A DNA stretch of 64,000 nt from Daldinia sp. FL1419. Its lineage: Eukaryota; Ascomycota; Sordariomycetes; Xylariales; Hypoxylaceae. Positions 11,902 to 23,500 of the stretch are shown here, piece after piece. Position 1 is the first letter of the stretch; every line of letters starts with the position of its first letter. The stretch is taken from the NCBI GenBank assembly GCA_025201765.1, contig MU623496.1, forward strand, positions 5,948-69,947. The letters are read 5' to 3'. The position numbers were made by a program, and so were the translations under genes. The notes beneath the pieces are model-generated. The model ran no database searches. It saw only the letters and a list, made by a program, of their open reading frames with translations, and was not told the DNA's origin.

Positions 11902-13256
11902 CTACTTGTAACCTATATTAGCGAGGCTCTCCTCCAAGTCGCCCGTGAAGATGACTACTCCGTTACCATTGAAGGCTAGCATGTTTTTGGAGCCTTTGGG
12001 ATCCCCTACAACCCCATCTGTGGCCAATTCCCGTAGCACGTCGACACTCTCGCCCGGAGTTTTCATTCGATAAGGTATAATGCTCTTCAAATAAAGGACG
12101 AGGCCCGATACGTGAGGCGTAGCCATGCTTGTGCCGCTAAGAGTGGCCGTATCTTGGTTGGTTTTAATCCACGCTGACGTTATCTATTCGCCTGGCGAGA
12201 ATATATCAACTAGCTCACCCCAATCGCTGAAAATGGAGCGCGTGTGGTCCTTTCCGACGGAACCGACAGTGATGGCGTTTGGTGCCGACGCCGGAGAATA
12301 ATTTCGAGCATCTTGATTATAATTTCCGGCCGCTACGATGGTCAACACACCCTGTTCATATGCTTGGTCGACTGCCCGGTTGACGGATTCACGAGCGGCT
12401 CCTCCCGCACTGATGTTAATGATTGATGCACTTTGACGGTTCTCGGCCGTGATATTGGAAACGGCCCAGTGAATCCCCTCGAGTAGATCTGACGTGTAAG
12501 ACCTCGTCTCCGCAAAGATTTTGACCGAAACAAGCTTTGCTTTTTTGGCGACGCCACTGCAGAAGGGTCAGTAATTATATCAATATTAACAAAAAAAGAA
12601 AAAAAAAAGAAAAAAAGAAATGCGGGTTGGGATTACTATGTTTTGCCGGCAATGATACCTGCGACGTGCGTCCCATGACCAACATCATCCGCAAATGCAC
12701 CACCCACAGCGTTGTAGCCTAGATAGGCGCGATCCTCAAATTCGTCGTGAGTAGTTAGCAACCCAGTGTCCAGTATATACGCGTACATGCCTTCTCCAGC
12801 TTTTGAGTCGTAAACATAATCCGTGTGATTCGCTATCCGATGAGAGAGATCAGCTAGTCCCCAAGGAGCATCGCGTTGAACTGTATGTTTCATAAGAGAA
12901 ATTGTTCCATCATCTTCAATTAACTCCACGGCTTCATCCCTGGTGACCTGGGAGAGGGTGTCGCCATCCATGGCACATGAGTAGGCATTCCAGGACCCAA
13001 TATTCCATCGCCTTCTTATTTCTACCGTGGGCGAGTTTCTATTGGCATATATATTAGCCACCCGTTCCATATGCTGCTCTACGTCAGACGCGGCTAGTCC
13101 ATCTTTGAGCGTAACGATGTATCGTCCAGAGTTGTAATTTGGGTAGTCTCTTTCCTCCGGGATCAATGGATGCGCTGAAATCAAGCGCGATAGGATAAAT
13201 CCCGATAATGCTAGCTTTCCAAGATAAATCATGGTAGCTTGAGCAATAGAGGGCAT
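11902..13256 (-). pseudogene. Proteinase-K-like subtilase (S8A) with an in-frame stop
   Basis: Secreted serine endopeptidase architecture: signal peptide (best start is the second Met, 13232), I9 propeptide near GRYIVTLKDG, then the S8 domain. Exons 13256-12637 and 12556-11902 join across an 80-bp GTAATC...CAG intron that restores the conserved block GKTYGVAKKAKLVSVKI. The triad is complete: Asp in YILDTGL, His in GHGTHVAGI, Ser in GTSMATPHV; the oxyanion Asn in AAGN is also there. However, codon 12186-12184 is TAG, between VDIFSPGE and ITSAW, before the catalytic Ser. No intron can remove it without deleting conserved residues. The rest is undamaged (about 424 codons), so this is a recent pseudogene, a readthrough case or a base-call error. 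Confidence 0.85.
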
Positions 13257-13859
13257 ATAGCCAAGCCTAACTAAGGGGAATATTCGAGGTTATGGAGGAG
13301 ACCAAGAAAAAAAAAAAAAAAGAAAAGGTCTTGCTTTTTAGAATCGAAGCTGACTGGGGGGAAAAGAAGACGAAAAGAAAAAAAATGCGGTCCTGTCACA
13401 ACGTGGAATGATTAATATTGGTGAAGAAATTGATGAAAAAGATGAAGGTGAAAGGGAAGAAAAGTTGCGGAGTAGAAGAGGAAAATAAAAAGGAAGAAAA
13501 TATTGCGCCATCAGCTGAAGCTTCCCATTCTTGAAGGAAAAGAGGGAAAAGGGGAAAGGAGAGGATGAACATTCAAGGTTTACAAACTGGTGACTTCTAC
13601 GAGAAGCCTCATAGAAGGAACGTCTATTGAATTGCACGAGGAGGAATATTGGGGTAATAGCGCTCGATACCTATCACCTAGGTACGCAGGGGATACTTAC
13701 CTATAGATGGGTAGAGAGCTACATAAAAGATACCTACACGTGGGTGGATTGATGTGGTCGTCCCTTAATTAATGTATTAATCTGCACAGGGCACTCATCT
13801 TCTAGTTGGAGCTATCATCCCCTTGTATCAGGGCTCTTCTAACTCATGGATGGATATCT
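13257..13859. other. Subtilase promoter side with A-rich tracts
   Basis: Upstream of the subtilase start and beyond the end of the G-patch gene. Purine-rich stretches and A runs at about 13308-13325 and 13375-13385; no supported gene. Confidence 0.5.
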
Positions 13860-16715
13860 TTACCTTCTTCCTGCCTGCTCTACCTCCTGGTATAAAGGCT
13901 CGATTAATAGGCCCCAATCTTCCTTGATATCCCGTTTCAATTCCAAATTGATTTTTCGAGATTCAACAATTAATAGATCGCCGCTCTTAAAGTATGCCAA
14001 AACGCCACCCTTACCATCCATACGAGCTGTGATACGAAAGTAGTGTTTTCCCTCCTCGTTAGCTTTACGGGCTGGAATGAACTGAAGGTCGTTTTCCTGG
14101 CACCAATCCTCTACTTCGCCCCGGAAAGTAGGTTCTGGTTTACCTGTGATCTGCTGCGGTAGGGGTGTAGGCGTAGGCCCCCTGTCTGCCTTCTGCCTAT
14201 GAGAGCGGGGCTTTGGTTGATGTGCGGGAGGTCGAGGAAGCTTACTCTTGGCATCCGTACTAAGATCAAGGGCAGTCTCAATTATATTGGCACCTTTCTC
14301 AAATTCAGCAGAGACGCTTGGAAGGGATGAGATATCGTTGGGTATCGCCTGGTCTTTCCACCACTCGAACCAGGCGCCAATTTCCTCGTAATTGGCGTCG
14401 GCACTGGTGAGCCATTTGTAGAGGATGTCATGCCACATGGGGAACACTTCTGAAACTATAACCTCGCCCACAAGAGAAGCAGAAATGACATCTGTCCATT
14501 TAAAAACACCGTTAAGGATTTCAAGGTAGGGTTCTTGGTCGCTCGGGTCGACGCGAAAATTGACTCGTAGATATCGGGAGAGGCCTGGGAGAAGATGGTG
14601 CATAACTAGAGGCCTCCATTGGTCCTGTTCCTTAGTCGGGCGAAATACGTCTTTCCATTGCTTCAGACCCGGGATTACACCCTTGGAATAATCCCATATG
14701 TCAAGTAGATGTTTGAACTTGCGTCTTACATCTCCAATAAGCCCAGTTCCCCTAGGTTCCAGGTGGTGGGCTGGAAGATACTGGAGCCAAGGGAATATCC
14801 ACATATGCAAATTCTCGTGCCTTTTCCTTGGTTTCCAGTTACTGACGCCACCTTCCAGTCTCTTCACTACTTGCTCAATAAGTTGCAAACGGACAAATTC
14901 GGGTAGAAGCTGTTCCCATTTTTCGAAAAAGTCTAGGAGTGATGTCGCATCATGAAGATCCCAAGCTTGAGAAATGGCCGTTACAAGCTTAGGGAAGATT
15001 GTTTGGTATATCATACTTTCCCAAGGTGTAGCTGATCTTATATGTTGACGATGTGTACCGTCAATTTCGGGATCCCGCCACTTCGCAACGGCGTTCTGAC
15101 TGGCGGATTTAGTAAGGCCTAATACTCCCCGAATATCAGAGAGATCTGAAGCAAAATTGCCTAGCCTTGGATCTTCTAGCGGCTGCCAACCTTGAGTTGC
15201 ATCTCTTAGAAAAGGATGAATAGCGGAGGCCGCAAGAGCAGCCAACTCGTCGTTGTCGTATGTTGATACCGCAGACTCGGCTTTCTTAAGTCCAGATATC
15301 ACCTGGTCCCAGTCTCTATTACGAGAGGCTTTACTGACCCCATCTAGGATGGATGAAAAAATATCAAGACCAGCGAAGTCGCTTTCAAGCTCGATAAGTT
15401 CTTGCTGGCGCTGGGCTTCCTCCGTAATAAGCCATGTCTTGCGCTCCTCTAAACTCCTCCATTCTTCGACGAAGGCCGCGAGGTCTCCTTGAGCGCGCCT
15501 TGCCAATTTATGCGCTTCTGTCTGTGTGGCTGTTCCGCTACTACCCTTGGGAGTCAGTAAGCTAGAACTAGATGTTAGTAGTTTTTGGTTTCTCCCGGTA
15601 AGATCTAATATTGGTGTAAATGCGTCTGGAATTTGTAGCCCCGGCGCAGCTTTTTGAATATCGGTGATAGTTAGATATTTAGGTTTAGACTTCCTAGGAC
15701 TGCTCGCACCACTGCCGATCGCACTGCCTGGACTCCTTTTCTTTCTCTTCTCGCGTCTTAGTTTTCCTTCTTCATCCGAGTCAACAACCTCCCCTCGTAT
15801 GCGGGCCTGTCGCCTTTCTTCTTTGAGTTCTTTTTCGGACTTCTCCTTGACGGCGCCGAGACCGACGCCTTGTGGGCGTAGCGTTGCTTCAATTATACCG
15901 CTTCGTCCCTGACTATTGGCACCTAGACCTTGTCCTTCTACGTAACCCATCTTTTCCATCATTCGAGCTGCAAATGACTTGGATTTATTTCCACCGAAGG
16001 CACTCGCTTTGAGAGTTTGAGGTGTTGGGGAATCATCGCTGAGATTTGCTTTCAGGACAGGTTCGTTCGCGGAAGAAGGAACGAACCCTTTCCCTAGGGG
16101 CGTGCTCCCGTCGTATCTTGATTTGAACAGTGGAGGTTTGCTCGGCGTCTCGCTGGCGAAGGGCACAGTCTGTGGCAAGGCGCTAGGAGCTCGGCTTGTC
16201 ATGCGCGTGTTGACGCCAAACCCTAGGCCAACTCCTATCATATCGTCGTCCTCGTCGCTCTCGTCGCTATTTTCTTGCATTTGCGAAGAGTTCGGTTTTG
16301 AACCGGGTGTAGTACCTAGACCAAGACGGTCACCGAGCTGCTCTTCGTCCGCATCTTCGCCGTTACCCTCGTTTTGGAATTTGTCGGCATTGCTAGATTC
16401 GTCGTTTATGTTTTGGTTTAGGTCTTCCTGGCCAGCGGAAACAAAGGCCATGCTCTTATGGCGTAAGTCTTTCTTAGACTTCCACCTCTTCCCAAGGCCG
16501 TCGTCTTCGCTATCGGACCCGAAGATTCCCAGCGCGGCGCTTTCCTTGGCGTTGCGACCGGTTCGTCTTCGTTTGCGAGGGTTCAAGTCAAAAAACTCGT
16601 TGGCTTGCGGATTGACTGAAGGTTGTAAATATTCATTTTCATCATCGTTATCAGAGGACGAAGATGAATAGATAGCTGCATCGGCTTTGGATATTCTACC
16701 GGGATCGAAGGACAT
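13860..16715 (-). CDS. G-patch splicing factor, TFIP11/Ntr1 (Spp382) family
   Basis: Nuclear cofactor expected to activate the DEAH helicase Prp43 for release of the intron lariat and spliceosome disassembly. One uninterrupted exon of 951 aa. Residues 1-170 are acidic and Ser-rich with a basic patch (RKRRRTGRN) and match the family's N-terminal region. The G-patch lies at about 244-291, with conserved glycines in MMEKMGYVEGQGLG and the following GVGLG. The rest is the GCFC-type domain, with Trp-rich blocks such as PWLQYLPAHHL and WYKWL-like segments. Length and order agree with human TFIP11 and fungal homologues. An inverted-repeat element begins only about 118 bp upstream of the start codon, so it may lie in the promoter or 5' UTR. 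Confidence 0.93.
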   Translation of the reverse strand: MSFDPGRISKADAAIYSSSSSDNDDENEYLQPSVNPQANEFFDLNPRKRRRTGRNAKESAALGIFGSDSEDDGLGKRWKSKKDLRHKSMAFVSAGQEDLNQNINDESSNADKFQNEGNGEDADEEQLGDRLGLGTTPGSKPNSSQMQENSDESDEDDDMIGVGLGFGVNTRMTSRAPSALPQTVPFASETPSKPPLFKSRYDGSTPLGKGFVPSSANEPVLKANLSDDSPTPQTLKASAFGGNKSKSFAARMMEKMGYVEGQGLGANSQGRSGIIEATLRPQGVGLGAVKEKSEKELKEERRQARIRGEVVDSDEEGKLRREKRKKRSPGSAIGSGASSPRKSKPKYLTITDIQKAAPGLQIPDAFTPILDLTGRNQKLLTSSSSLLTPKGSSGTATQTEAHKLARRAQGDLAAFVEEWRSLEERKTWLITEEAQRQQELIELESDFAGLDIFSSILDGVSKASRNRDWDQVISGLKKAESAVSTYDNDELAALAASAIHPFLRDATQGWQPLEDPRLGNFASDLSDIRGVLGLTKSASQNAVAKWRDPEIDGTHRQHIRSATPWESMIYQTIFPKLVTAISQAWDLHDATSLLDFFEKWEQLLPEFVRLQLIEQVVKRLEGGVSNWKPRKRHENLHMWIFPWLQYLPAHHLEPRGTGLIGDVRRKFKHLLDIWDYSKGVIPGLKQWKDVFRPTKEQDQWRPLVMHHLLPGLSRYLRVNFRVDPSDQEPYLEILNGVFKWTDVISASLVGEVIVSEVFPMWHDILYKWLTSADANYEEIGAWFEWWKDQAIPNDISSLPSVSAEFEKGANIIETALDLSTDAKSKLPRPPAHQPKPRSHRQKADRGPTPTPLPQQITGKPEPTFRGEVEDWCQENDLQFIPARKANEEGKHYFRITARMDGKGGVLAYFKSGDLLIVESRKINLELKRDIKEDWGLLIEPLYQEVEQAGRR

Positions 16716-16832
16716 GCTGCTAAGTTAGTTGAATGAATGTATAAAAAGTTGGAAATATGTGTTTGCAAGTTTGCAGGTGGAAGTTGTCGATTGGAATTGT
16801 TGTTGTTGAATCTATTGAGTATATGAATACAA

Positions 16833-17410
16833 GGTTGCTGATAATACCAACCTAAGTTCCCCTGCCACCTCAGCTCAAATGTTAACCCAATATGGCAAAG
16901 CGTATTATCCAAGTTTGTATTAGGACACTTTAGGCTTAATTTCTTAATTATAATTTTATTAATATTATATATATATATTTATTTTATTTTATATATATCT
17001 TTTAAATTTATAAAAATAAAATTTATATAATTAAATTAATTAAAAATTAATTAAAATTAAAAAAGAAATATTTTATAAAATGCATTCAAAGCACAAGCCA
17101 TATCACGTATTAATTAAATAAAATAAAAAATTAAATATAATCCTATATTATATAATAACTTATAAATAAAGGATTTAAAATTATATAAATTAATTATAAA
17201 ATAATTAACTTTTATTTTTTATAATTTTATAAATTAAAAATATTATATTTTAATATTTTAATTAATTTTAATAGAATTAATATGAATTAATAGGGTTGAA
17301 TTGATAATTGAGCCTAAAGAACGCTAGAAGAGCTTGGACTGTTCAATATTACCATCTTGGGTTAGCATTTGGGCTTAGGTGGCAGGGGAACTTTGGTATT
17401 GTCAGCAACC
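16833..17410. mobile_element. Inverted-repeat element with AT-rich core (MITE-like)
   Basis: Left arm 16833-16941 starts GGTTGCTGATAATACC. Right arm 17306-17410, read in reverse complement, starts GGTTGCTGACAATACC. The arms stay alignable over about 105 bp, sharing AGTTCCCCTGCCACCT and a terminal TTTAGGCT block; the differences are mostly C/T, plus a 4-bp indel. The core (about 16942-17305) is extremely AT-rich with no ORF. The structure fits a non-autonomous terminal-inverted-repeat transposon with a degraded core. I could not find a clear target-site duplication, so the ends may extend or be eroded. Confidence 0.75.
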
Positions 17411-17848
17411 CCGCAGCCCCGTACTTATATCTTCAATACATATTACGCCCATACATATTGTGAGATGGGCCCACATGACTTGTCACGTGGCTCTAAGAGA
17501 AGTTTAACGTTTGAAACCCCCCCCCCTTCAAAAACGTAGCTTTCTAATAGAAGTCTTTTCGAAGTCCGACACATACATAAATGCACTTAATTGAAGCGTA
17601 CATATAGATACCCATAGTTATAGGTATCAAACATGTCTCTTTGTTTGTAATCCACTCTTGCATTAGGTATTAATATTGAATCATAGAATGGCAATATTAC
17701 AAATAACAAATATTAATCATATCGGAAGTTTCCTATAATAGAAGCAGATCTTGGAATCTACCCGCCTAAGCAGTATCCCACTACAATACCATACCTTTAA
17801 GGAGTCCTTTTCAAGATAATGCTCAAGAGACATCATCTGTTTACATTA

Positions 17849-18482
17849 TCAATGCCTTTTCACCCGCTCCATCCATTCTTTGGTTCCTTTAGTTCCCTCG
17901 TGGGCCTTTCTGAATAATTTCCTTTCCCACTCCTCTAAGCCTCTTAGGAATTCTTCTCCAGTGCCGACACCCATTTCTTCGGTGGCGCCTGCTTTTCTAG
18001 CGTGGAGCGCGATGTCGGCAGCTCTTGTGACGAAGGTCTTTCGAAGAATTGCGCAAACCTCCCATTCTTCAAACACATCAAGCATGCGGGTTCCGAGGCC
18101 GTAAAAATTATGGGATTGGTCGCGGAGAGGGACAGCTCGGGGGTCGGCTTTTAATGCAGACATAACTTCGTTGGAGAGCGATGGAGGAAGGTCGAGGGAT
18201 ACGAATGAACTAGAAGTCTCTTCGGAGCTGCCTGGTGACCTACTCGTAAGAGCAAGAGGTTCAGCGAGCCATAGCGGCAGACCAATCGAGGTACCGGCCT
18301 TTAACGGTTGCGAAGGGTTGTTGTCGAGATATCCAAGTTCGGGCACATCGAGCTCGAATTTACAAGGAACTTTCTTGCGAAAAGGATCAGTTGGAAGAAC
18401 AAAAGAAGAGAATATTTTTAGGTTGGACGTCTGAACTCACTTCAGCATCGGTAAGTATCGCATCTATGTCGTAGTAGGACAT
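17849..18482 (-). CDS. psf3: GINS complex subunit Psf3
   Basis: Nuclear subunit of the GINS tetramer, which with Cdc45 and MCM2-7 forms the replicative CMG helicase. Exon 1 (18482-18441) encodes the 14-residue start MSYYDIDAILTDAE. A 67-bp intron (GTGAGT...AAG, 18440-18374) follows, and exon 2 is 18373-17849, giving 188 aa. Diagnostic Psf3 features are the start MSYYDID, then KVPCKFELDVPELGYLD and an Ile-Gly-Leu-Pro-Leu-Trp-Leu block. Length matches the family. Without the first exon the ORF would begin in the middle of the conserved N-terminal domain. The gene is divergent from the superoxide dismutase, with 651 bp between starts. Confidence 0.92.
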
Positions 18483-19133
18483 GTTGTGCGTAAATATTTA
18501 GAAACGAATCGAAAGATGCTTTTTCATTCTTTAGTAATCTTTACTTTTAATATGTTGGCGTTGCAAACACTTGGCCTGTGCTTTTGTATCTATGGGTGCA
18601 AGTGCTGTGTTTGATATATTCTGGTCTAAGATCCCCTAATCATTTTTTTTAATATTATATATAAAAATATAAAATATTAATAAAACATATATTAAAAAAA
18701 TAAGATTAAAAATCTTTTTATTTAATAAAAAAATCTTTAAAATAAATATTCTTAGATATAGATATAATAAAAAATAAATATAATTTTAAAATATCAGAAT
18801 GGATCTTGGAGCCACGTGACGGAGTCGTGCGGGTCCATCTCACAAGTACTTACATATGATTGACATCATTCTCCGTCGCGCTTGGGTAAGTCGTCGCAAC
18901 ATGAATGGCTAGATTGTTTCCGGTCCGGGGGTAATAGAACCGAAATAATCTCTATAACACTTTCTACCCGTTTCCTTGTACGTCATAATTTTTCTCCCTC
19001 TCTCTATTAATTTCACTAATCTTTCACTACCCGATCACGAAGCTAGGTACTTAAGCTTTCGAGCTTCAAATACAGTTTTTACGGATTGAACGCTTGATCA
19101 CCGAGATTTAGGATCTGCGTGATATATAATAAG
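18483..19133. promoter_or_regulatory. Shared psf3/sod2 divergent promoter
   Basis: Intergenic DNA between divergent starts. It holds an AT-rich insert (18622-18814, listed separately) and, near the dismutase, a pyrimidine-rich tract at about 18990-19010 of the kind common before fungal transcription starts. No ORF. Confidence 0.5.
18622..18814. mobile_element. Possible short AT-rich inverted-repeat element
   Basis: An AT-only core of about 150 bp is bounded by TGGTCTAAGATCC on the left and, in reverse complement on the right, TGGCTCCAAGATCC. That is an inverted match over 13-14 bp with one gap and one C/T difference. No clear target duplication. It could be a degraded MITE or simply an AT-rich spacer with a chance match. 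Confidence 0.3.
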
Positions 19134-19895
19134 ATGGCCACAACACTGTTCCGGACAGCCCCCGCCATGCGAGCAGCTTTGCGCATCGGCTCCATGAAAC
19201 CCGGCGTCGCTGCGCTGACTAGTACCTCTTTTGTTAGAGGCAAGGCGACCCTACCTGATCTGTCCTGTGTGTGATAGTCCTTTTCCCTTTGTGTACAAAT
19301 TCAATCAACGAATACTAATTGGATAGATGATTATGGCGCACTTGAACCTTACATCTCCGGCAAGATCATGGAGCTTCATCACAAGGGTCACCACCAGACT
19401 TATGTCAACGGCTTAAATAGCGCGCTTGAGACCATCGAAGAAGCTAAGGCCAAGGGCGACGAAATCCAAGCAGCGGCCACTGCTCCTCTACTTAACTTCC
19501 ATGGCGGTGGGCACAAGAATCATACTCTATTCTGGGAGAACCTGGCCCCCAACAACAAAGGAGGTGGTGGTGAGCCCGAAGGCTCCTTAAAATCCGCCAT
19601 CGAGAAGGACTTTGGCTCCTTTCAAACCCTCCAGAAGCAGATTAACACAGCCCTGGCTGGCATTCAAGGAAGCGGCTGGGCTTGGTTAGTCAAGGACAAG
19701 TCGGCTGGTACCTTACAGGTTATCACCAAGGCCAACCAGGACCCGGTTATCGGAAACCAAGTCCCGTTATTGGGTATTGATGCTTGGGAACACGCTTACT
19801 ACCTACAATATCAGAACCGCAAGGCCGAATACTTCAATGCCATCTGGAACGTCATCAACTGGGGCACTGTGGCTAAGAGGCTGGAGAAGGCGTAG
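19134..19895 (+). CDS. sod2: Mitochondrial Mn superoxide dismutase
   Basis: Converts superoxide to peroxide and oxygen in the mitochondrial matrix. Exons 19134-19266 and 19327-19895 (60-bp intron, GTGTGT...TAG) give 233 aa. The intron splits the codon that yields LPDLSYDYGALEPYISG. Residues 1-37 are an Arg/Ser/Ala-rich, acid-free mitochondrial presequence. Metal ligands are visible in MELHHKGHH, in GGGHKNHTLFW, and as Asp and His of GIDAWEHAYY. The GGGHKNHTLFW block and overall length favour Mn over Fe. The exon-2 ORF alone would start at an internal Met and miss the presequence, so the two-exon model is preferred. Confidence 0.95.
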
Positions 19896-20540
19896 ACCGT
19901 GGTAGTATTACCGTATATGATGTAACGATATGACAGACCTGAGTGTTTGCCATGTGCCATATTAATATGGGATCGGACTCGTTGAGCACCTATACTTAGG
20001 CACTCTATTCTAGGTGGTTTATGATTGAGCGAGTCTATCCGGCTATCGAGCTAGTGTAATTATCAATAAATTCAATTGTCTCAACTACGACTACCGGACA
20101 CACTACACCGGCCGTGTGCATTATTGGAGCCAAAAGGTCATAACCCCCTGTTCGAAGGCCGAGGTGCATCTCTCTTGATAGACCATTACTGTTGGAACCA
20201 TCCATAAGATCAAAGATTATATTATATGTAATGTTTCTAAGAAGCTAGGAACTAGGTAGGTAAATCTACCAGTGTTTTCCTAGGCCATGTACCTGAAATA
20301 CTAGACCTATAATCTAATAACAAGCAATTGCCCTTCCTGGAAAAGGAGAGGATGCCTTCCATAAGCTTCACTGGCCTATATTAAAACTCATGCCACGAAT
20401 CGTCTATTCCCTCTTCACCTTGAAGCGTCACGTCATGATTGTTCATACATGACATTTCGCCAACGGCAATCATGTTTTGTTGTATTTGATCCCTGATTAA
20501 GGTACTCGGCTCGTGTCAAAATAAGAGTGGATGGTTTCGT
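19896..20540. other. Convergent gap between sod2 and the PKS
   Basis: No supported ORF; holds the 3' untranslated regions of two convergent genes. Nothing notable seen. Confidence 0.5.
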
Positions 20541-23500
20541 TCATGCCATGTTCTCTGCCGCTTCCTTAATACGATCATTTATGACTTGTTCGGCGAGCTC
20601 TGTGCATACTGTGAATACGTTAGAGTGTGATTTCGTGAGTATATACTCAATATATGAGATAAGAGGGAAAAGCAACAGGTAGAAAATGGGGAAAATGTAA
20701 CAGAAAGGCCCCCCCAACTTACACTTCTGAATACTGGTACCACCGAGTAGCTTAATAACGGATACATCCTTTCCAACGGCTTTGAAAATCCATCCGCGGA
20801 TCTCGACCGCAGCAAGCGAGTCTACACCCAAGTCGGAAATACTCTGGCTTGGACATATGGCATGTTCGGGTAACTGAAGAAGCGTTTGTAGTCTCTCCTT
20901 TAGTGCTATGAGAATATACTCGGAGATGGAATCCGGCTCCGAGAGAGTCGCAATCGTATCCTTTAGAGTTTTGCGTCTACCTTCTACCGCGACGCCTACG
21001 TCCTCTCTATCTCGGCGGCTATAATGACTAAACCTCGGGTCCTGATGCCAATGCAAGGGGTTTAAGTCAGAAGGGTCAAATCGACGAAGGCCAGTTATTA
21101 GATCTATTGGGCCTCCCTGCCCGGGACGACCTGTGGTGACCGCCTCGATGAACATATGGTGGATGTCGCGCTCGGATATTGGTGGGTATCCCTCGCGTTC
21201 CAGCCCAGCGTATAGCGCTTCCTTCTCTCGCTGAAGAAATCCAAGGCCATAAACGACGCCGATGTTCAACACTGATCCCGCAAGCCCAAGTCGACGTCTC
21301 ATGCCTGCCAATCCGTTCATGTACATATTAGCCGTGGCGTAATTGGATTGGCCAGGGTGGCCACCGATCGCAGCAAAAGACGATGTCATTATGAAGAATT
21401 CAAGATTGGGATCGTTAAAGACGGTGTGTAGATTATGAGAACCAACAGTCTTGGGACCGAGCACTCGCTCCCACGTGTCTATATCCATTTGTGAGAAGAC
21501 ACGATCGTCGAGAACCATAGCACCATTGGCTACACCACCGACTGGAGGCATAAACCGAGATAGATCGTCCCTGAATCCCCGTACGCTACCGAGGTCAGTT
21601 ATATCGCACCTGCGCACTTCGATCTTAGCATCATAAGTGTGTGATAGTTCTTCTATCCACTTTGGATCTAGTTTCGGACTTCGACTTGCCAGGACAATGT
21701 TTCGAGCGCCATTCTTGAGGAGAAGGTAACATAAACTCTGTCCAAAGTCTTTGGTTAGCCCTGCTAGCACGTACGTCCTGTCTGCTCGAAAGAGCTGCTC
21801 TGTAGCGAAATGCCTGATAGAGAGGTTAACATTGCGATGCGCCCTCCAGTCAATAACGTAGAATTGCGATGATGGTATCTTAGAGCGCGATTGTAAGTCG
21901 GAAAGAGATACCACTTCGAGGCCGACAGTTCTTCGCGGGTTTGTAGCATAAGAGCCTAATGCTCTCAAAAGTGCCGCTCTCCAACCGGTCTTCCATAAAT
22001 AGTCTCGTCGCGTACTCGCTTCGGAGATGGTACGAGGGCCCAGTAAGCTACCGGGAGAGTAATATTTGTAGCTATCCGGGAGTAAATCTGAAATCCGTGG
22101 TAGTAGATTCGTAGGTATCCCAGATTGAAAGTTGAATACAACTGATTCCGAAGGGGGGAACATATTCTTGATATCTCTAGCCGATAAACGCGGGTGCAGG
22201 AATAGGGGGCCACTCGCACCACCTGGCTTGGAAGGTGTGGTGGTATACCAAGTTACAGGGCCTGATACGACTTCTTTTATGCAGTCAACGAGAAGCGAAT
22301 CAGCATCAATCAGAACCACTTGTCTCCTTTTGGCTTCGGCGGTGACCAGTTCAGCTACGAAGTATCTCATAGAAAGTGATATCAAGCGGGGCCCAATATT
22401 GACGTCTGATCCGATAGGATATACCCACTCCTCCGGTGGTTGGATGTACGAAGCGTTGTTCTGAGACAAGACCATCACGACTTCGCCGGTAACTATGTCC
22501 TGGCCAAGACACATGTAAGCCAGAGCTGAGTTATCAGGACTCAGAGATACCGTCGAGCTATAATCAACTCGAATTGAGACTTGACTGAGGTGTCGATCAT
22601 AAGAAGAGCCATGTTTAATCTGAGTCTCGTAGCGTATCAAGTCTCCGGAAAGGGGGCATCGGATAGCTTCGATAGTCTCCCTGAGACTATCACCCGTGTT
22701 CGAAACCGCGCGCCGCATAGAGTTGATGCTGTTATTCGACAACTTCAGAGGCACAACACGAGGAATCATTCGGCGTCCACCTTCCACATGAATTTCTCTC
22801 TCGTCCGTCCGAAGGGCTTCGGTAGAATTCCCAGTAGTCGCCATGAGGCGGATAAAGCTATCGGCTACGAGGTCGCCGGATCCTGTAATCTGATCTATAT
22901 CAAGCATCTGCAATGTCAGGCTAGGAATCTCGGCCGAGACTGTCCGCGTAAATCCAAATGTTGCAGCATGATTAGGATCCCCAAATCGTGCATTCGAAGT
23001 AAGCCACATAATCTTCATGTTAGGCCTAAGGAGCACTTGTAATCGATTTAGTGTCTGTTGTGTCATGTTTGGCATTAGGGGCTCATCGAGGTCTGTTAGA
23101 ATAATAGCAGCAGTGCAGTCGCCCATAACACCCGGATTGGCGTCGTCAAAGGTTGCTCTGAAGGAGAATTCCCTGCACAAAGGTAAGAGGCGCTGCTTTA
23201 ATGTCCTCACCACTGCAGTGTTGGATGGCTTGGTCCCGCCAACGACGAGGAGGTGATCTACGACAATTCTACCTTTAGCTGTAGTCGGGTCTTTCACCAG
23301 CTCCAGGTAGGGAGAGATCAGCTGTCGGACCATAATCGAATATCCAGCATAGTACGACTGGTTGCAGTGCTTGGCCACCTGAATGAAGCCGTAGATATCG
23401 AGAAAGTCGGGCCATTGAGGTGGCGTTGGCGCTTCGGTTCTGTCATCTTGACTCTTCGAAGTTTGAAGTAGCTGATATTCTACCTGGCTTTTGGGGAGCT

